A stretch of 64,000 nt of DNA from Liquidambar formosana (GCA_039720395.1 CM077824.1:16434046-16498045), one strand, 5' to 3'; positions 22,096 through 34,750 are shown, numbered from the stretch's first letter. The notes: generated from the sequence alone by a model not told the origin. Made by a program: numbers and translations.

Positions 22096-23078
22096 AACTC
22101 CTCACTTTTTTCAGTTTTAAAGGGAATTTTGACCATGCTAGGTTTACACTGTGCCGTCCAAGTAGGCTATAACCCAAAATAAAAAAATAAGAAAAAGGTC
22201 ACTGACACTCTTGAATCTATATTTTGCTTAGACATTTTTTTTAGAATTATCAATGCAATTGATGCTTGTACCATTCATCTTCATTTATTTTTTGTATTTT
22301 GTGAAATCAATCATTGGATTATATTACCTTCTCATGTAGGCGATTTATGTCAAAAATCAAGTTGATTTAAGACTAACTGCCATTTGATCCAAAACTTACA
22401 TTTTTTACTCAATGACAATCACTCATGACTAATACACATTCATGAATGAAGCAGTTCTTAATTTCGAATTGACTTGATTTTTAGCATACATAACCTATAT
22501 ATGAATCAAATTAAATTTAATCCAACAATTGGTTTCACAAAATACAAGTCATAGGTAAGAATTACGAAATACACTTGATGCAAAATTGGATCAAGTGCAC
22601 TTGATAATAAAAGAACTCATATTTATAAAAAAGAATCATCTCTTCACTGAAAATATCTATATCTATATTTATAATATCAAAACCCAGTTTGATGATGTGG
22701 CATACCTCTTCATTCTTCTCACCTAAATACTCTTTTCGCATTTATTTTGCTTTCTCCTTGACTTTGACCCCACTATTGTGGTGATGTGGCCTCATATAAT
22801 TGGCTAAAATAATACATTCAAATCAGAATTTAAAAATCAAATTACTATCCTTACAAAAAACATTGACATTTCTAAATGGAAAAAAAAAATTATATTATAT
22901 ATATATAGATATATGCATTAAAGGTTGTACTTCGTCTATTGGCCCAATGTATCCCGTAACCTGTTATAATGCATGAGGTACAATGCGGGGCTGATCATCA
23001 TTACCCTATCTCTCTCTCTCTCTATATATCTATATAGGGAAAAATTATAGCAAAAAACGACCTTAACAATAAGGGTAT
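22096..23078. other. Duplication tail, block 1 (copy A), non-coding
   Basis: Matches 45626-48904 of copy B with the Tourist MITE (45879-48155) absent: 'ctcatgtaggcgat' at 22331 is the empty site. Contains half of a foldback repeat ending ATCAAGTGCACTTGAT (22591-22606) and short AT and CT microsatellites. No gene seen. Confidence 0.7.
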
Positions 23079-25384
23079 GTCACGACCCAAATTAATTAAG
23101 CCGTGATCAATTTTAATAAAACTTGTTTAATTTAGAAATCATTTGGAATCACGTGGATGACACGTGTTAGAAAACCTGTAATTTCAATAAAAATTTTGGA
23201 TGACCCATGCGTATATAGGGCATACCATGATAAAAACTTGTATAAAATATTCACAAAAATTCCCTGTCATCCATCCATGGTATCATCACGTGCTAAATAA
23301 ACCATATAAAGAAACCTACAGTAATTTTAAATATTACAAACCATAAATAATACGTGTCGAATGCCCATTGGTCGAATACAAAGTATTTAATTATTACAAA
23401 CCCAATTATAATATTGTCCTAATCCATCATATAGTTCCAGAATGCCTACACCAAATTACTAAGTCCAATCCATAAGTAACTACCTCAAGGCGAGGTCTCC
23501 CCAGCTGTATAATCATTTGAAAAGGGTTTTGTAAAAATAGGGGTGAGTATAAAACTCAATAGATATAATTTTAACATAAAAATAACCAAAGCATGATAAT
23601 ATACCAATTTAAATCATGCATACAAAATATCATAAAATCCATGATATGCCATAAATGAAATAAGACACTATTTCCATTTTAGTAATTCCACAATTACCCA
23701 CTCACGCTCCCTCAAGAGTCTTTGCGCGCATACGGAGGATTTTTAAACCCAACCTCCAAGAAGACAACACAGCACGACATCCCTATTTGGGACCGTAGTA
23801 ACCTCTATTCGGGAATACAGCATGACATCCCTAATTAGGACCGCAGTACCCTAAGACCAATGGAGTGGAAAAGACAGCAAGACGTCACATGACCGTAGTA
23901 CTCCAACTCTAAGGACCCTTTAATACTTTTACCAAGTATTTAATAATTCCATTTTATGCATGAAAGAGCATGTAAATCCATTCACATATCAATAAATCTA
24001 GAAATCAACCATATATGTAATCATTCCATAATTATATCACATGTTGGCTTTGTAAAGCATGTAAAATATAGACCAACAGAAATTTACATAGCATGTACAT
24101 TCAAAATATACTAACTTTACACATATACATCAACCCACATATTCTCCAATGTGATATTCATAATTATAGGGTTATGTAAACTAGACCTCTCAGTACATGC
24201 ATTGCAAAATATACATGATAATACACACCAAAAATCATGTAAACTCATAAATAATGCAAATATACATTTTATTCAACATGTATGGGCTTATATCTTAACT
24301 CATTATCATCTCTAAGGTTAAAACCCATGAAAATTACACCTACCTAAAGTATAATGTGCAATACGTAAGAAAAATGTATTAGGAGGTTGGATCCAAGCCT
24401 AGGATGCAAGAATAAGCTCCAAGCTCACAAATCAAGCTTGATCTACAAACCAAATGTGGTAGAAGATGAATCCAACCCTTAGGAAGCTTCCCTAAGCATC
24501 AAAATGAGGTGCTAGGGTAGAAAACCCACACATGCAAGAGAAAAAAAAAAGAGATTTTCTCTCTCCAAACACCCCCTTATCTCTCCTCTCTCCTCCCTTC
24601 TCTCTCTCCTTCTCTTTCTACAAGTTAGAAGTGAAAAGGCTGAAATGAGGAGGTACCAGTCGGGCTTGATGGGTTTTAAAACCTCAGAAGGGCACATGCG
24701 TCATTTCAGCATAATTAAGCCATCAAACCAATTCAGTCGACTTAAATGACAATTCAGTCAATTGAATTGAGGATTCAGTCAACTGAAATCCTAGAATTGA
24801 AATAGTCCAGCTTCTATGTAATTCAGTCGACTGAATCACACTTCAGTCTACTGAATCAGATAGAATACACTCCTCTGCCTTATTTTCATTCAAAACATTT
24901 AAGTAATCTTCTCCATTCTTTTTATTCTCCATTTACTTTAAGTTATTTAATGAAAATAAGCAAATAACCCCTCCCCCCCCCATTTGAATCCAAATAAAAT
25001 ATCAAAAAATTAAATTTCAAGTATATCAAAATCTCATTTTCATGTTTTAATACAAAATTTGCTTCCCGACAGAATTTTCAAAAACAAACATGTGAGGAAA
25101 CCAATCGAAACATGTCAATAAAATCCCATAAAATTACATATGTCTTATAATAATATAAGCTTCCATTACCACGAAAAATTATCTTTAAAAACAAAGATTT
25201 ACGAAAATTCAATTTTTCCAACACTTAGTCAATTTTCTACGGTCTAAGAATGTGAAATTACAAACACATCAAAATCATGCACATGCAATGCCCGTGCATG
25301 GCAATACTCGACAAAACAACTAATATATTTGCAAACCTCATATTAAAGGTGAGATTAGCTTAATTAAATAACATGGGCATTATA
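23079..25384 (+). mobile_element. Solo LTR (TGTCACGACCC family), 2306 bp
   Basis: Starts TGTCACGACCCAAATTAAT and ends ATGGGCATTATA (the sister copy ends GGGCATTACA, so the final CA has probably decayed). Flanked by GGGTA (23074-23078, 25385-25389). Copy B retains the empty site near 48900 (ATTAGGGTAAAAATG). About 1.65 kb in lies a cluster of five TTCAGTCGACTGAA-type palindromes (24731-24856). No internal retroelement proteins. Same family as 28767-31013 in inverse orientation. Confidence 0.82.
24731..24856. repeat. Palindrome cluster, core GTCGAC
   Basis: Five occurrences of TTCAGTCRACTGAA or close variants, starting at 24732, 24753, 24774, 24822 and 24842, separated by non-repeated spacers. 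The perfect form is a 14-bp palindrome. Confidence 0.85.
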
Positions 25385-25389
25385 GGGTA

Positions 25390-26707
25390 AAAGTGTATTT
25401 TGCAATTATTGTTATTGGCGTTATAGATTTTCAGTCAACTTATTGATTGAGGGCTCAATTGACGCATTTTAAAGTTCAGAATATTAAATTAAAACTTGAC
25501 CTAAAATTTAGAATATTTTTATGCAATTTACCTTAAGTTTTACCTAAATGATGGAGTCAATATAGTAAAACTGATAACTTGGGAGTGTGATACATATCCC
25601 CAAATTACATATTCAAAATATGTGAAAAATATTGAAAACTTTGGAGCGTGATACATATCCCGAATTACATATTCAAAATATCCGGAAAAAAAAAAAAAAA
25701 AACACTAGGAGAACATGGGAAGAAGGATGAGAATGCCCTTTTAGCAGCCTTACTCAAACCCTACAATACATACCCCATTATAATCTTTCCTCTCTTCACT
25801 TTGCTTTATATGTTGCCGTTGTCTCTCTTTTACTCTGTACTGCTTGATTGCATTTCTATTACGGATTAATCCAATGCAATAGGCAGATTGTTCTCTCCAC
25901 TAGACACTGTAAGTAGAATTTTTTTATATATTTTATTTTGTTTGTATTGTTAGCATTATGGTTACTGTGACCTTCACACACGGTCGGTTACAAATTCTTT
26001 ACACTTAAGACCCTAATATTACTCTCTACTACAAAGAACTTAATGTCTACACCTCGAAGTTTGTAATACAACTCAATGTATTCCTTAATGGATATAAATT
26101 TGATTGCACCTTTTACACCTGACTCTTGATGCTCTTAAGATTAAGAAGATTTGGACGATATTCTAAGCAGAGACCTTTTCTAGAAATGAAACATACTACA
26201 CCATATTTATTTGAAATGAAATGAGGAGTCCTACCATTCTAAAAAGACCTCTTCCCTTGCGTTCAAAAAGATCTCTTCCTTTGGATTCAACATCGTTAAT
26301 TGAAACTTATTTTTGCATCATTAATTGAAACCTAGGGGCAAAATTGGATGCAGATGGCTGCTCGTGATGGCCAGTGAGGGGCCACCCTCTCACCAGGGGT
26401 GTGACACTAGTAAGCGGTGGCATGGGACTCCAAGGCTAGTTCCCTCCTTTTATAGGCACCTATAGACTATTTTACAATCTTACCAATGACTATGATTTAT
26501 ACAAGTGGCATCAATCCAATGGTCGAGGGACTTTTAGAACACTTTCTAGAAACTTTCCACCTCCTTATTATTCTCATCAATCTTGAAAACTAAACCATGA
26601 TCAAACTTTGTCCCATTCAAATTCAAAAACCTGTATTTTTTTTTTTTTTTTTTTTGTCATCAATAAATCAAAAATATCAATTGGTTTATAATTACCATTT
26701 AAAAATA
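25390..26707. other. Duplication tail, block 2 (copy A), non-coding
   Basis: Collinear with 48905-49950 and 52728-52986. Includes a ~62-bp near-tandem repeat (25575-25685, 'gatacatatccc..attcaaaatat'). The single GCTAG at 26435-26439 is the empty site for the 49951 LTR. A 73-codon frame at 25648-25869 and its relative in copy B differ by indels and show no domain, so I do not call it a gene. T-run near 26638-26655. Confidence 0.6.
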
Positions 26708-26715
26708 TTTATAAT

Positions 26716-27334
26716 CAATGTTTTAAAAGTCGTGGGCATAAGGCGGGGTATTTTTCCTCTCATGGGATGAGGCATAAGTTCCGAGGGGTGGGGCAGTAAG
26801 CCCCATAGGTTTTTTATTTATATATATAAATATATAAATATAGTTTTAAAAAATACATAACAGGTAGAATATATTTTAAAAAGTGACCTATTTTCAAAAT
26901 TTTCAAATATTATCTAGGCCTACAAGGTTAAATGGAAAGCATTATATAAAAAGATTAAATATAATTTATTGCACTACAAACTTACTATTGTCTTTCATGA
27001 TCTAACTAACCATGATATAAAATGTTCATACAACCAAATTCAAATAAGTTATGTTCTTAGAGGTGAACACTACAAATAGTTGTCGTTACCATTTAATCAT
27101 CTCATGCAACTACTTAGCTAATTAGGTTTTTAGTTTAAATTGATTGTGGTAACTTTATCACATGAAAAGAGCAGCAATTTGGTCTCCTAAAGTGTATTCC
27201 TATTAGCATGGGGTGGTAAAGGTGTGCCTTACATGGGCTGAGCCTGCCTTTTTTCAAAAGCCTTGGGGTGTTTTAAGCTTGTCTTGCCATGGGGCGAGCC
27301 CTGAGAACGTCCCGTCGAGTTTTTTAAAACATTG
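26716..27334. mobile_element. hAT-type non-autonomous element, 619 bp (copy A, uninterrupted)
   Basis: Ends CAATGTTTTAAAA / TTTTAAAACATTG are inverted repeats, and TTTATAAT flanks both sides (26708-26715, 27335-27342), an exact 8-bp hAT-size duplication. GC-rich subterminal blocks recur inverted near both ends (GGCATAAGGCGGGG; GGGGCGAGCCC). The copy B orthologue (52995-56353) is expanded by two later insertions. Confidence 0.82.
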
Positions 27335-27342
27335 TTTATAAT

Positions 27343-28766
27343 AACAATTAAATAAATAAATAAATAAATAAACCTAGTCAAATTTGCATAAAGGTGGTGC
27401 CATTTACTTGTTAGAATTTTGGCCAAGACTGAGTCTTTTGTTTACAATGAACAATCAAGTAAAAATAGAAATGTATACAATAAAAATAAGGTTTCACACC
27501 ATAATTTTGAACTCTTTTTTCTTTTCCCGAGCCTGTATTAACCGAAATTTAAAAAGGGAAAAAGTTATAAAAAATCTCATAGTAAAAATAGAAATGAAAT
27601 CCCTTGACACATCAGACCATAGCAAGGCCAAGTATAATTGCCACTCAATCACGACATCAAATAAATTTTATCAACTGATCCACAAAAAATGCCCTTGCCT
27701 GTCGGGGTCACTTTAAGCTTTTGCACGTCAACCAATTGGAATCCACACAACTTGGTGGTTAAAATGTATATGGTATACTCGTTTAATCAAAATGACCTAC
27801 CCTTTGCATTAGAATTAAGGAACGATCCATTATAAAGTAATTGCTCCACGAGAATTCAATTAATTTATTTATTATTGGGTTCAGTTAATTCAATTACCCT
27901 GCTTAATTCACTCAGCAATTCATGTATATTCGATCAATTTCAGATCTAGATTTTTCCTCATAATAATATTATTGTAGATGGCACTTGGGGCAAGGATACC
28001 ACACGAACCTTTTTTTTTTTCTTTTTTTCTTTTTTTTTTGGGAGTTTCGACCCATGAACATGGGTTTGCTTTATTCCATGCATTTTGGAGACAACAACCA
28101 GGAAATAGAGGCAAAAACATTGGAAGTAGAGGGTAAAGCGTGTTTTTATGCTATGATTTTGGCTAAATAGAATTCATTTAGTGTACTTCGGTTGCTATTG
28201 AAAAGTAGAAGAAATTAGGAAATGGAATATATTAAAAGATACTGCTATTGAAGACATTCCCAGAATAAATATTATGGTTTTGCTTGACAGCAAGAATAAA
28301 GTGTATAACATTGCTATTGAAGGAATTAATAATATGAGCTGCAAGTGACAAAAGCTAGAGAACGTACGGATACCAGTCAATTTTTTCAGTCTAGTTGGGT
28401 TTTACACCCAACCTAATGGTACTTGCCGAAGCACTAAGGCTGCATTTATTACGAAGGGGAACGAGGGAGGGTATGAAATGGTAAATTTTTTTACCCCAAA
28501 AAGGGTGAGTGTTTGCTAACCCAAGGGAATGGAATGACGTGCTATTCTTTATGGGAGTATATTCCTTCAACTCCTTCTCAAATCAAAAAGAATAGTTATT
28601 TATTTATTTTTATTTTTTTATAATGGGTGAACTATCTTACAATTGGACCTTTAGACCCATCTATGAAACTTAAACTTTCGAAAAGACTAGCGCAGCAATC
28701 CACTGTCACGGTTCTCTACTTAAATCTTAGGTTATCCTTACGGGAAATCGAATCCGTAACTGTGCA
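27343..28766. other. End of duplication copy A and junction DNA
   Basis: 27343-28332 matches 56362-57124, except that 27762-28001 (~240 bp) has no counterpart in copy B; with no target duplication visible, deletion in B is more likely. Homology ends at about 28332. 28333-28766 has no partner in the window and includes an AT-rich piece starting AAGGCTGCATTTATTACG (28427) that may be a degenerate MITE. No gene recognised. Confidence 0.55.
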
Positions 28767-31013
28767 TGTAATGCCCGCATGATTTAATTAGGATAATATC
28801 ACCTTTAATGCATAATTTGCATGTACTTTAGTTGATTTGTCAGGTATTGTCACGCATAGGCATCACATGGGTATGATGTTGATATGTTTGTGATTTCACA
28901 TTTTTTAGACTGCTGAAATTTGGATAAGTGTTTGGAAAAAATGGATTTTCGTAAAACTTCGTTTTTAAAGATAATTTTTATCGGTACTAGAAGTTTATAA
29001 TATTATAAGACATCTGTAATTTTATGGGATTTTATTATTACGATTCGATTGGTTTTCTCGTACGTTTGTTTTTGAAAACTCCGTCGGGAGTCGGATTTTG
29101 TACTAAAACTTGAAAATGAGATTTTTATATACTTAAATTTGATTTTTCTGATATTTTATTTGGATTCAAATGGGGGGTTATTTGCTTATTTTCATTAAAT
29201 AACTTAAAGTAAAAGATTACTTAAATGTTTTTAATGAAAAAAGGCTATGATCAGTGCTGATAACTTAATGTTTCAGCCGTCTGAAAGACAATTTTCAGCC
29301 GGCTGAAAGTTTACATTTGAGCTATCTGAACAATCCAGAGAAGGAGAATTTCTTCATTTAGTTTCAGCCGGCTGAAAATAATCTTCAGCCTGCTGAAACC
29401 CTTGGCTGACAGATTTTTTTTTAAAGGGAATAAATGACGCATGTACCCTTCTCCTCCTTTTAAAACACCTTATTTCAACCCATACTCTTTCATTTTCAGC
29501 ATTTTACATCAAGAGAGCTTGAGAGAGAGGGGGGAGAGAGAGGAGAGAGAAAGGGAGTGTTTGAAGAGAGAAAATCACATTTTTCTCTTGCATGCTTGGG
29601 TTTTTGACTCTCTCACCTCATTTAAACGCTTGGACTCGCATTCAAGGGGTTGGATTTGAATATCTACACGTGCTTGAGGAGAATTCGAGCTTGATCTGTG
29701 GAGCTTGGAACTTGTTCTTGCATTCTAAGCTCAGATCCGACCCTCCCAACACCTTTTCTCTACTTTTGGCACAATATATTTAAAGTAGGTGTAATTTTCA
29801 TGGGTTTTAATCGTAAGAATGATAATGGGTTAGGATAAGCCCATATATGTTGAATAAAAAGGTATATTGGTGTTATTTATGAGTTTACGTGATTTTTGGG
29901 TGTATTATCATGTATATTTCATAATGCATGTACTGAGGAGTCTAGTTTACATAACCCTATATTTAGGAATATTACATTTGGAAGTATATAGGTTGATATA
30001 CTTGTTATATTTTGATTTATTTTGAATATATATTCTATGTAAATTTTTGTTGGTCTATATTTTACATGCTTTACATAGCTCCCATATATTATATAATTAT
30101 GGAATAATTTTATATTGTTGATTTCTGAAATAACTGACACGTGTATGGGTTTTTATGCTTTTCATAGCATTCATTGACATAAAATGCATGAAATGGACTT
30201 AATTAATTACTTGATAAAAGTATATTAAAGGGTCATTGGATTTTGACTACTAGCGGTCAAGGGACTTAGCAGTGTTTTCCATTCCTTTGGTCCTGGGTAC
30301 TTTCCGGTTCCAGGTAGAAACCCTTGTGTTCCCGAATCAGAGACTACTTTTCGGTTCCAGGTAGGAATCCCTGTGTTGTCTTCTTGGAGGTGGGTTTAAA
30401 TCCCCCGTTTCCGCGTGAAGACTCCTACGGGAGTGGTTGATAATTATGGATTATGTTAAATGGACATGAGTCGCATATCATTCATGACATTATATGGGTT
30501 TGAATTATTTTAAGCATGGTTTTAATTAGATATATTATCATGCTTTGGTTACTTCTATATGAAAATTATATCTACTTAGTTTTATAATCACTTCTATGTT
30601 TTATAAATCCTTTTCAGATGATTTCATAGCTGGGGAGACCTCGCCTTGAGGTGTTATGCTTTGATGGAAACAATTTTAATATTATGATTATGTATTAATT
30701 AAACACTTTTGTATTCGGCCAATGAGCGCTAGACACGTAATAACTTATGGTTTGTAATATTTTAATTTCGTAGGTCTCTTTATATGGTTTATTTAGCATG
30801 TGATGATACCAATGATAGATGACAGGAACTTTAATAACTGTTTTATACATGATTTTGTTATGGCATGTTTCATTTACGAATGGGTCATGCCGAAATTTTT
30901 ATTGAAATTACCGGTTTTCTAACACGTGCCATTCACGTGCTTCCTAAATGATTTTTTTAATTAAATTAGATTTATTAATATTGATCACGACTTAATTAAT
31001 TTGGGTCGTGACA
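28767..31013 (-). mobile_element. Solo LTR (TGTCACGACCC family), inverse orientation, 2247 bp
   Basis: On the plus strand it runs from TGTAATGCCCGC to AATTTGGGTCGTGACA, the reverse complement of TGTCACGACCC...GGGCATTACA. Flanks GTGCA (28762-28766) and GTGCG (31014-31018) are a one-mismatch 5-bp duplication. It lies at the join between duplicates A and B. A cluster of TTCAGCCGGCTGAA-type palindromes (29271-29398) occupies the position equivalent to the GTCGAC cluster in the 23079 copy. A GA-rich stretch (29513-29565) mirrors the CT-rich one at 24550-24620. No retroelement protein seen. Confidence 0.82.
29271..29398. repeat. Palindrome cluster, core GCCGGC
   Basis: Five occurrences of TTTCAGCCGGCTGAAA or variants, at about 29271, 29293, 29317, 29361 and 29382; two are perfect 16-bp palindromes. 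Sits at the same relative place in its LTR as the GTCGAC-core cluster of 24731-24856. Confidence 0.85.
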
Positions 31014-31310
31014 GTGCGCCTAAAGTGGGCCGAAATCCAAAATTAAAGTTGGTGCATTGAAGTTGGTGAGGTTTGATTGGACCGAAATCCATAATTTGAT
31101 TCATTAATCCTAAAGTGGGTAGAGTCCAACACCCATTCATAATTTGGTGGGAAAAATTAGGCGTCTGGATTTGGTGATGTGCACAACAAAAAATCCTAAC
31201 ACAAAAATTATACTTGAATTTTAACACATTTATTAGTTAGACCAGAATCAATTCAAGGCCAATTTGTCAATTCTAATTAAAATTCCTTTGAAGAGAGTGG
31301 TGATGAAGAT

Positions 31311-31586
31311 TTGGACGCTCCATCAAGGGCTAAAGTAGCGTTAAGAAGAGGGAGAGTTGCTGGAGACGGTGAACAAACCATTAGGCGCATGCTAGCATGG
31401 GACTCGAAGGCGGTGCATGATAGCATTCCCTTACCCATTTATCAAGATTGGATGGTCATGTCAAAGAAGGATGCAGGCAGGGATATTTTTAATACAACAG
31501 ATATGGCGGTGGCCGTTTTTATGCCACGTGGAGGTGAGCATTCAGTTGGGTTGCAAATTTTTTTGAGTGGTACAACTAAAGGTTAG
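31311..31586 (+). pseudogene. LINE ORF1 C-terminal remnant
   Basis: 91-codon frame; IPLPIYQDWMVMSKKDAG matches the 'YG-x-WM-x-V' linker that follows the CCHC knuckle in plant LINE ORF1 (DUF4283) proteins. The RRM-like domain and the knuckle are missing because the element is truncated. Recognition rests on this short motif plus position upstream of ORF2. Confidence 0.5.
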
Positions 31587-33256
31587 GTTTATCAATTTTC
31601 TGGTCATTGGCCTATGGGAAAGTGGGGCATTCTTCTTGGGTTGCCACGCCTATTTCAATTGAATGTTTTTTTCCTGGCATGGTGTAGGCAGGGGTTGTGG
31701 TCCTTGTGGCCATAGACAGAGGTCTATTTATTTTTTTTTATTTTAGAACTAATTATGTTTGGTGTAAAAATTGAAATGTTAAAGGAAGAAAATGTTCAAC
31801 CTGGACAGGTGGAAAGCAGCCATAATATGGAGGATGAAAGAGCCTTTAGGGAAGCAGGAGGGAATTCGCTGCTGCTCAATTCTCCATTAAAGTGTCAAGG
31901 AAGCTAATCTCTTGGAATGTACAAGGAGTTGGGAGGAAGCGTGCAATCCTCCACATCAAAAATATTTTAAAAATGTTAAAACCCAGCATTTTTGTTTTGT
32001 TAGAAACACATGTCGGTTCTATGAACAACGATAAATTTATTTATAAGATACCGATGAATATGAAACTTATTATTGATCCTATAGGATTTTCAGGTGGCAT
32101 TTGGTTGTTTTGGAATAGTAATGATGTTGATTTAGATATTGTTAGATCTACAAATCGCACCATTCATGCGATTGTTTTTGATAAATTTATGAAATATAAG
32201 TGGAATTTATCCATAGTTTATGCTTTTCCTCACGCTGATCTTCGAGAACAAATTTGGGAGGAACTTCAACAAACGGCACAATATATGCAAAAGGAATTGT
32301 TGGTGATTGGAGATTTTAATACAATGTTATCTTCTTCAAAAAATTTGGTCAGAACCCGATTTATCCTAGTCAAATAAATAAATATAGAGAGTGTGTAAAT
32401 TCCTGTAATCTTACTGATTTGGGATTTAAAGGTTTTCCTTACACTTGGACAAACAAAAGGAAAGGAAAGGTTTGGCTAATACTTATAAACGAATAGATCG
32501 TGCTTTAGCTAGAGAAGCATGTTTGAGATTGTACCCTAATAATTGTGTAACTCATTTGCCGTTCCTAAGTTCAAATCACACTCCTATAGTCCTTGATATG
32601 AATATAAATTATGGGGTTGGAACCAAACCTTTTCACTATGAGTCTATGTGGCTCACTCATACAAATTTCGAGAAAGTAGTTGCTGATGCTTGGGGTTCGA
32701 GAACCATAGGTTCTTATGGATATCAATTTGTTAAGAAGTGTTCTATTTTTAAGGCTAAAGCTAAAAACTGGAATAAATGTCTTTGGTAATCTTTTTGTTA
32801 ATATTAAAAATAGTTTCAATAGACTACAATCTATTCATAATCATAAAGTTAATCCTAATGATTATACTGATAATGAAGATGAAGCTCTCAAAGATTATGA
32901 ATATTGGCTTAAATGTGAAGAGATTTATTGGGCACAGAGATCTAGACTTAATTGGATCCAAAATGGAGATGGGAATAGTAAGTTTTTTCATATTACCACC
33001 ATAAAACATAAAGCTAAAAGTAGAATATGGAGACTCAAAGATAAACTTAACATTTGGCATGACAACCAAGATGATATTGCCCAAATTCTTATTGATGATT
33101 TTGCTAATAGATTTCATTCAGAAGGAAGTGCAAATATCGATCAAGCTATTAAGTTCATTCCTAAACTTTTGAACTCTGATGAGAATATTAGTCTCATTGC
33201 TCTAGTTACCACTCAAGAGATTGATATAGCTGTTTCTCAAATTCCAGATTTAAAGG

Positions 33257-34750
33257 TGTTGTCCCAAATATATAACCCTAGAGGGGGGGTGAATAAGGTT
33301 ATTGGCCAAATAAATAAAAAAATTACAAACTCAAAATCAGATTATTGTAAGTGAAAGTAAATACAAGAACAAACAATAATAAAGAGATAAAGAGGAAGAG
33401 AATGCAAACAATGTTAACGAGGTTCGGCCTCCGGCCTACGTCCTCGCCTCAAGAGCTCGCTTGAGGATTTACCAATCCACTATTATTCTCCTTCACGGTG
33501 GAGCAGCAAACCTTTACAACTCCAAGTGTTCTTCACCAACACTTATTCAAGACACACTCTTCAAGTGTTTACAAATGGGGGTTTTCTCAACCCTTAAATA
33601 CAAGATGATTTGAGTATGTTTTTGTGTTCAAGAAACTCTCTCAAAAGAGTAGATACACTGAAATTGAATGCTCACTTAGCTATTGATTGATTCACAATAA
33701 ATGCTCACAAGTGAAATTAGGGCTTGCAAATGAATGATTTTGTTTCTAGCTCAATGAATGCCCATTAATGAGTTTAACTCATGTATATATAGCCCAAGGG
33801 ATCCAAGTGACCGTTCTGTAGCAATAAATGCCGGGAAATATGGCTTGGTGGGTATTTAATGCTCAGAAGACCGTTTGAAAAACTAGCCGTTATAAGTCAG
33901 TCCCGAGAGATTCAAACATTTGAAATCGATTTAAGATGTCTGATTCTGTTTAAGACGTCTAATTCAAGCATCTTAAAAAACAAATGGACTGATTTCTATA
34001 GAGGTTTTTCAAGGTCACTTTTCACGAGGATTCAGACGTTTTAAACTATTTTCAGACGTCTTAAACCTCTTTAAAACGTCTTATTCTCACGTCTTAAAAA
34101 ACCAGAGAGAATGTAATTTGAGGTCTGTTCATTTTAGTCGTCTTAAACAATTTTCAGATGTCTTAAAGTCTATTTCAGATGTCTGATTTAGACGTCTTAA
34201 TAAACCAGAGAAGGTGTATAATTGTCCTCATTTTTCAGATGTCTTAAACCTATTTCAAACGTCTTAATTATGATTTAAACGTCTTAAACAAATTTTTAGA
34301 CGTCTTAATCAGATTTCAGACGTCTTAAATATCTTTAAGACATCTTAAAACTCTGCAGAAGAAATTTAAAACAAAGAGCTTAAGACCTGATTTTTAAGGG
34401 ATTGTATGCACGAGTCAAGAGACTCAAAACGTGATTGAATTGATTCATTTTAAGTGTTACCAAGTTAATGCATGAACCTAAAAGCCCTTAAATCACAAAT
34501 GACCATTAAATTGGATCAATCTTACATTGAATCCTATGTGTCTTCACTTGATCTTCACTTGATCTTCTTTTTGGCTTTATGTCAACTCTTTTTTATGTAA
34601 ATGCTTGCACCATGCCTTTTTTGAGTCACGTGATTCAATGTAGCTTGGATTTTACCTGTCTTTTGCTTAATTTGAAAGCATAAGAACTTAAGACTCTCTT
34701 ATGCATTGTTATCATCAAAATCAATGGTATTAAAACCATTTGGGTCAATA
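33257..34750 (+). mobile_element. Solo LTR (TGTTG..CAATA), 1494 bp, inside the LINE RT
   Basis: Interrupts the LINE RT frame. Flanked by AAAGG on both sides (33252-33256, 34751-34755). Ends TGTTGTCCCAAAT and ATTTGGGTCAATA are short imperfect inverted repeats, with the usual terminal CA probably mutated (CAACA to CAATA). Contains the 'aaccctagagggggggtgaata' block and a GC-rich stretch with CCTCAAGAGCTCGCTTGAGG (33447-33466) that I associate with copia-type LTRs, plus the AGACGTCT minisatellite. No gag-pol. Confidence 0.78.
33931..34349 (+). repeat. AGACGTCTTAAA palindromic minisatellite
   Basis: About 17 dispersed-tandem copies of TTCAGACGTCTTAAA and variants (core AGACGTCT is palindromic; TTTAAGACGTCT also occurs), separated by unequal spacers, all within the solo LTR. 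Many copies differ by C/T in the CpG (AGATGTCT, AGACATCT), consistent with methyl-CpG decay. Confidence 0.9.

Larger units (their letters stand above)
12250..28332 (+). repeat. Segmental duplication copy A (TBL copy 2 and downstream tail)
   Basis: Collinear with 31057-57124 (copy B) in the same orientation. Shared parts include the TBL upstream region, the whole five-exon gene with its intronic MITEs, the 3' foldback element, and blocks now at 22096-23078/45626-48900, 25390-26715/48905-52994 and 27343-28332/56362-57124. Removing private insertions leaves roughly 10 kb in each copy. The differences are almost all insertions carrying their own target duplications. Confidence 0.9.

Noticed and set aside
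27762..28001. Insertion of 240 bp in copy A
   Set aside because: No target duplication or terminal repeats at its edges, so a deletion in copy B is the simpler reading.
33257..34750. Interpretation of the LINE insert as a TIR DNA transposon
   Set aside because: Ends are weakly inverted over 13 bp, but the 5-bp duplication, TGTTG start and LTR-like internal blocks fit a solo LTR better; the DNA-transposon reading is kept only as an alternative.
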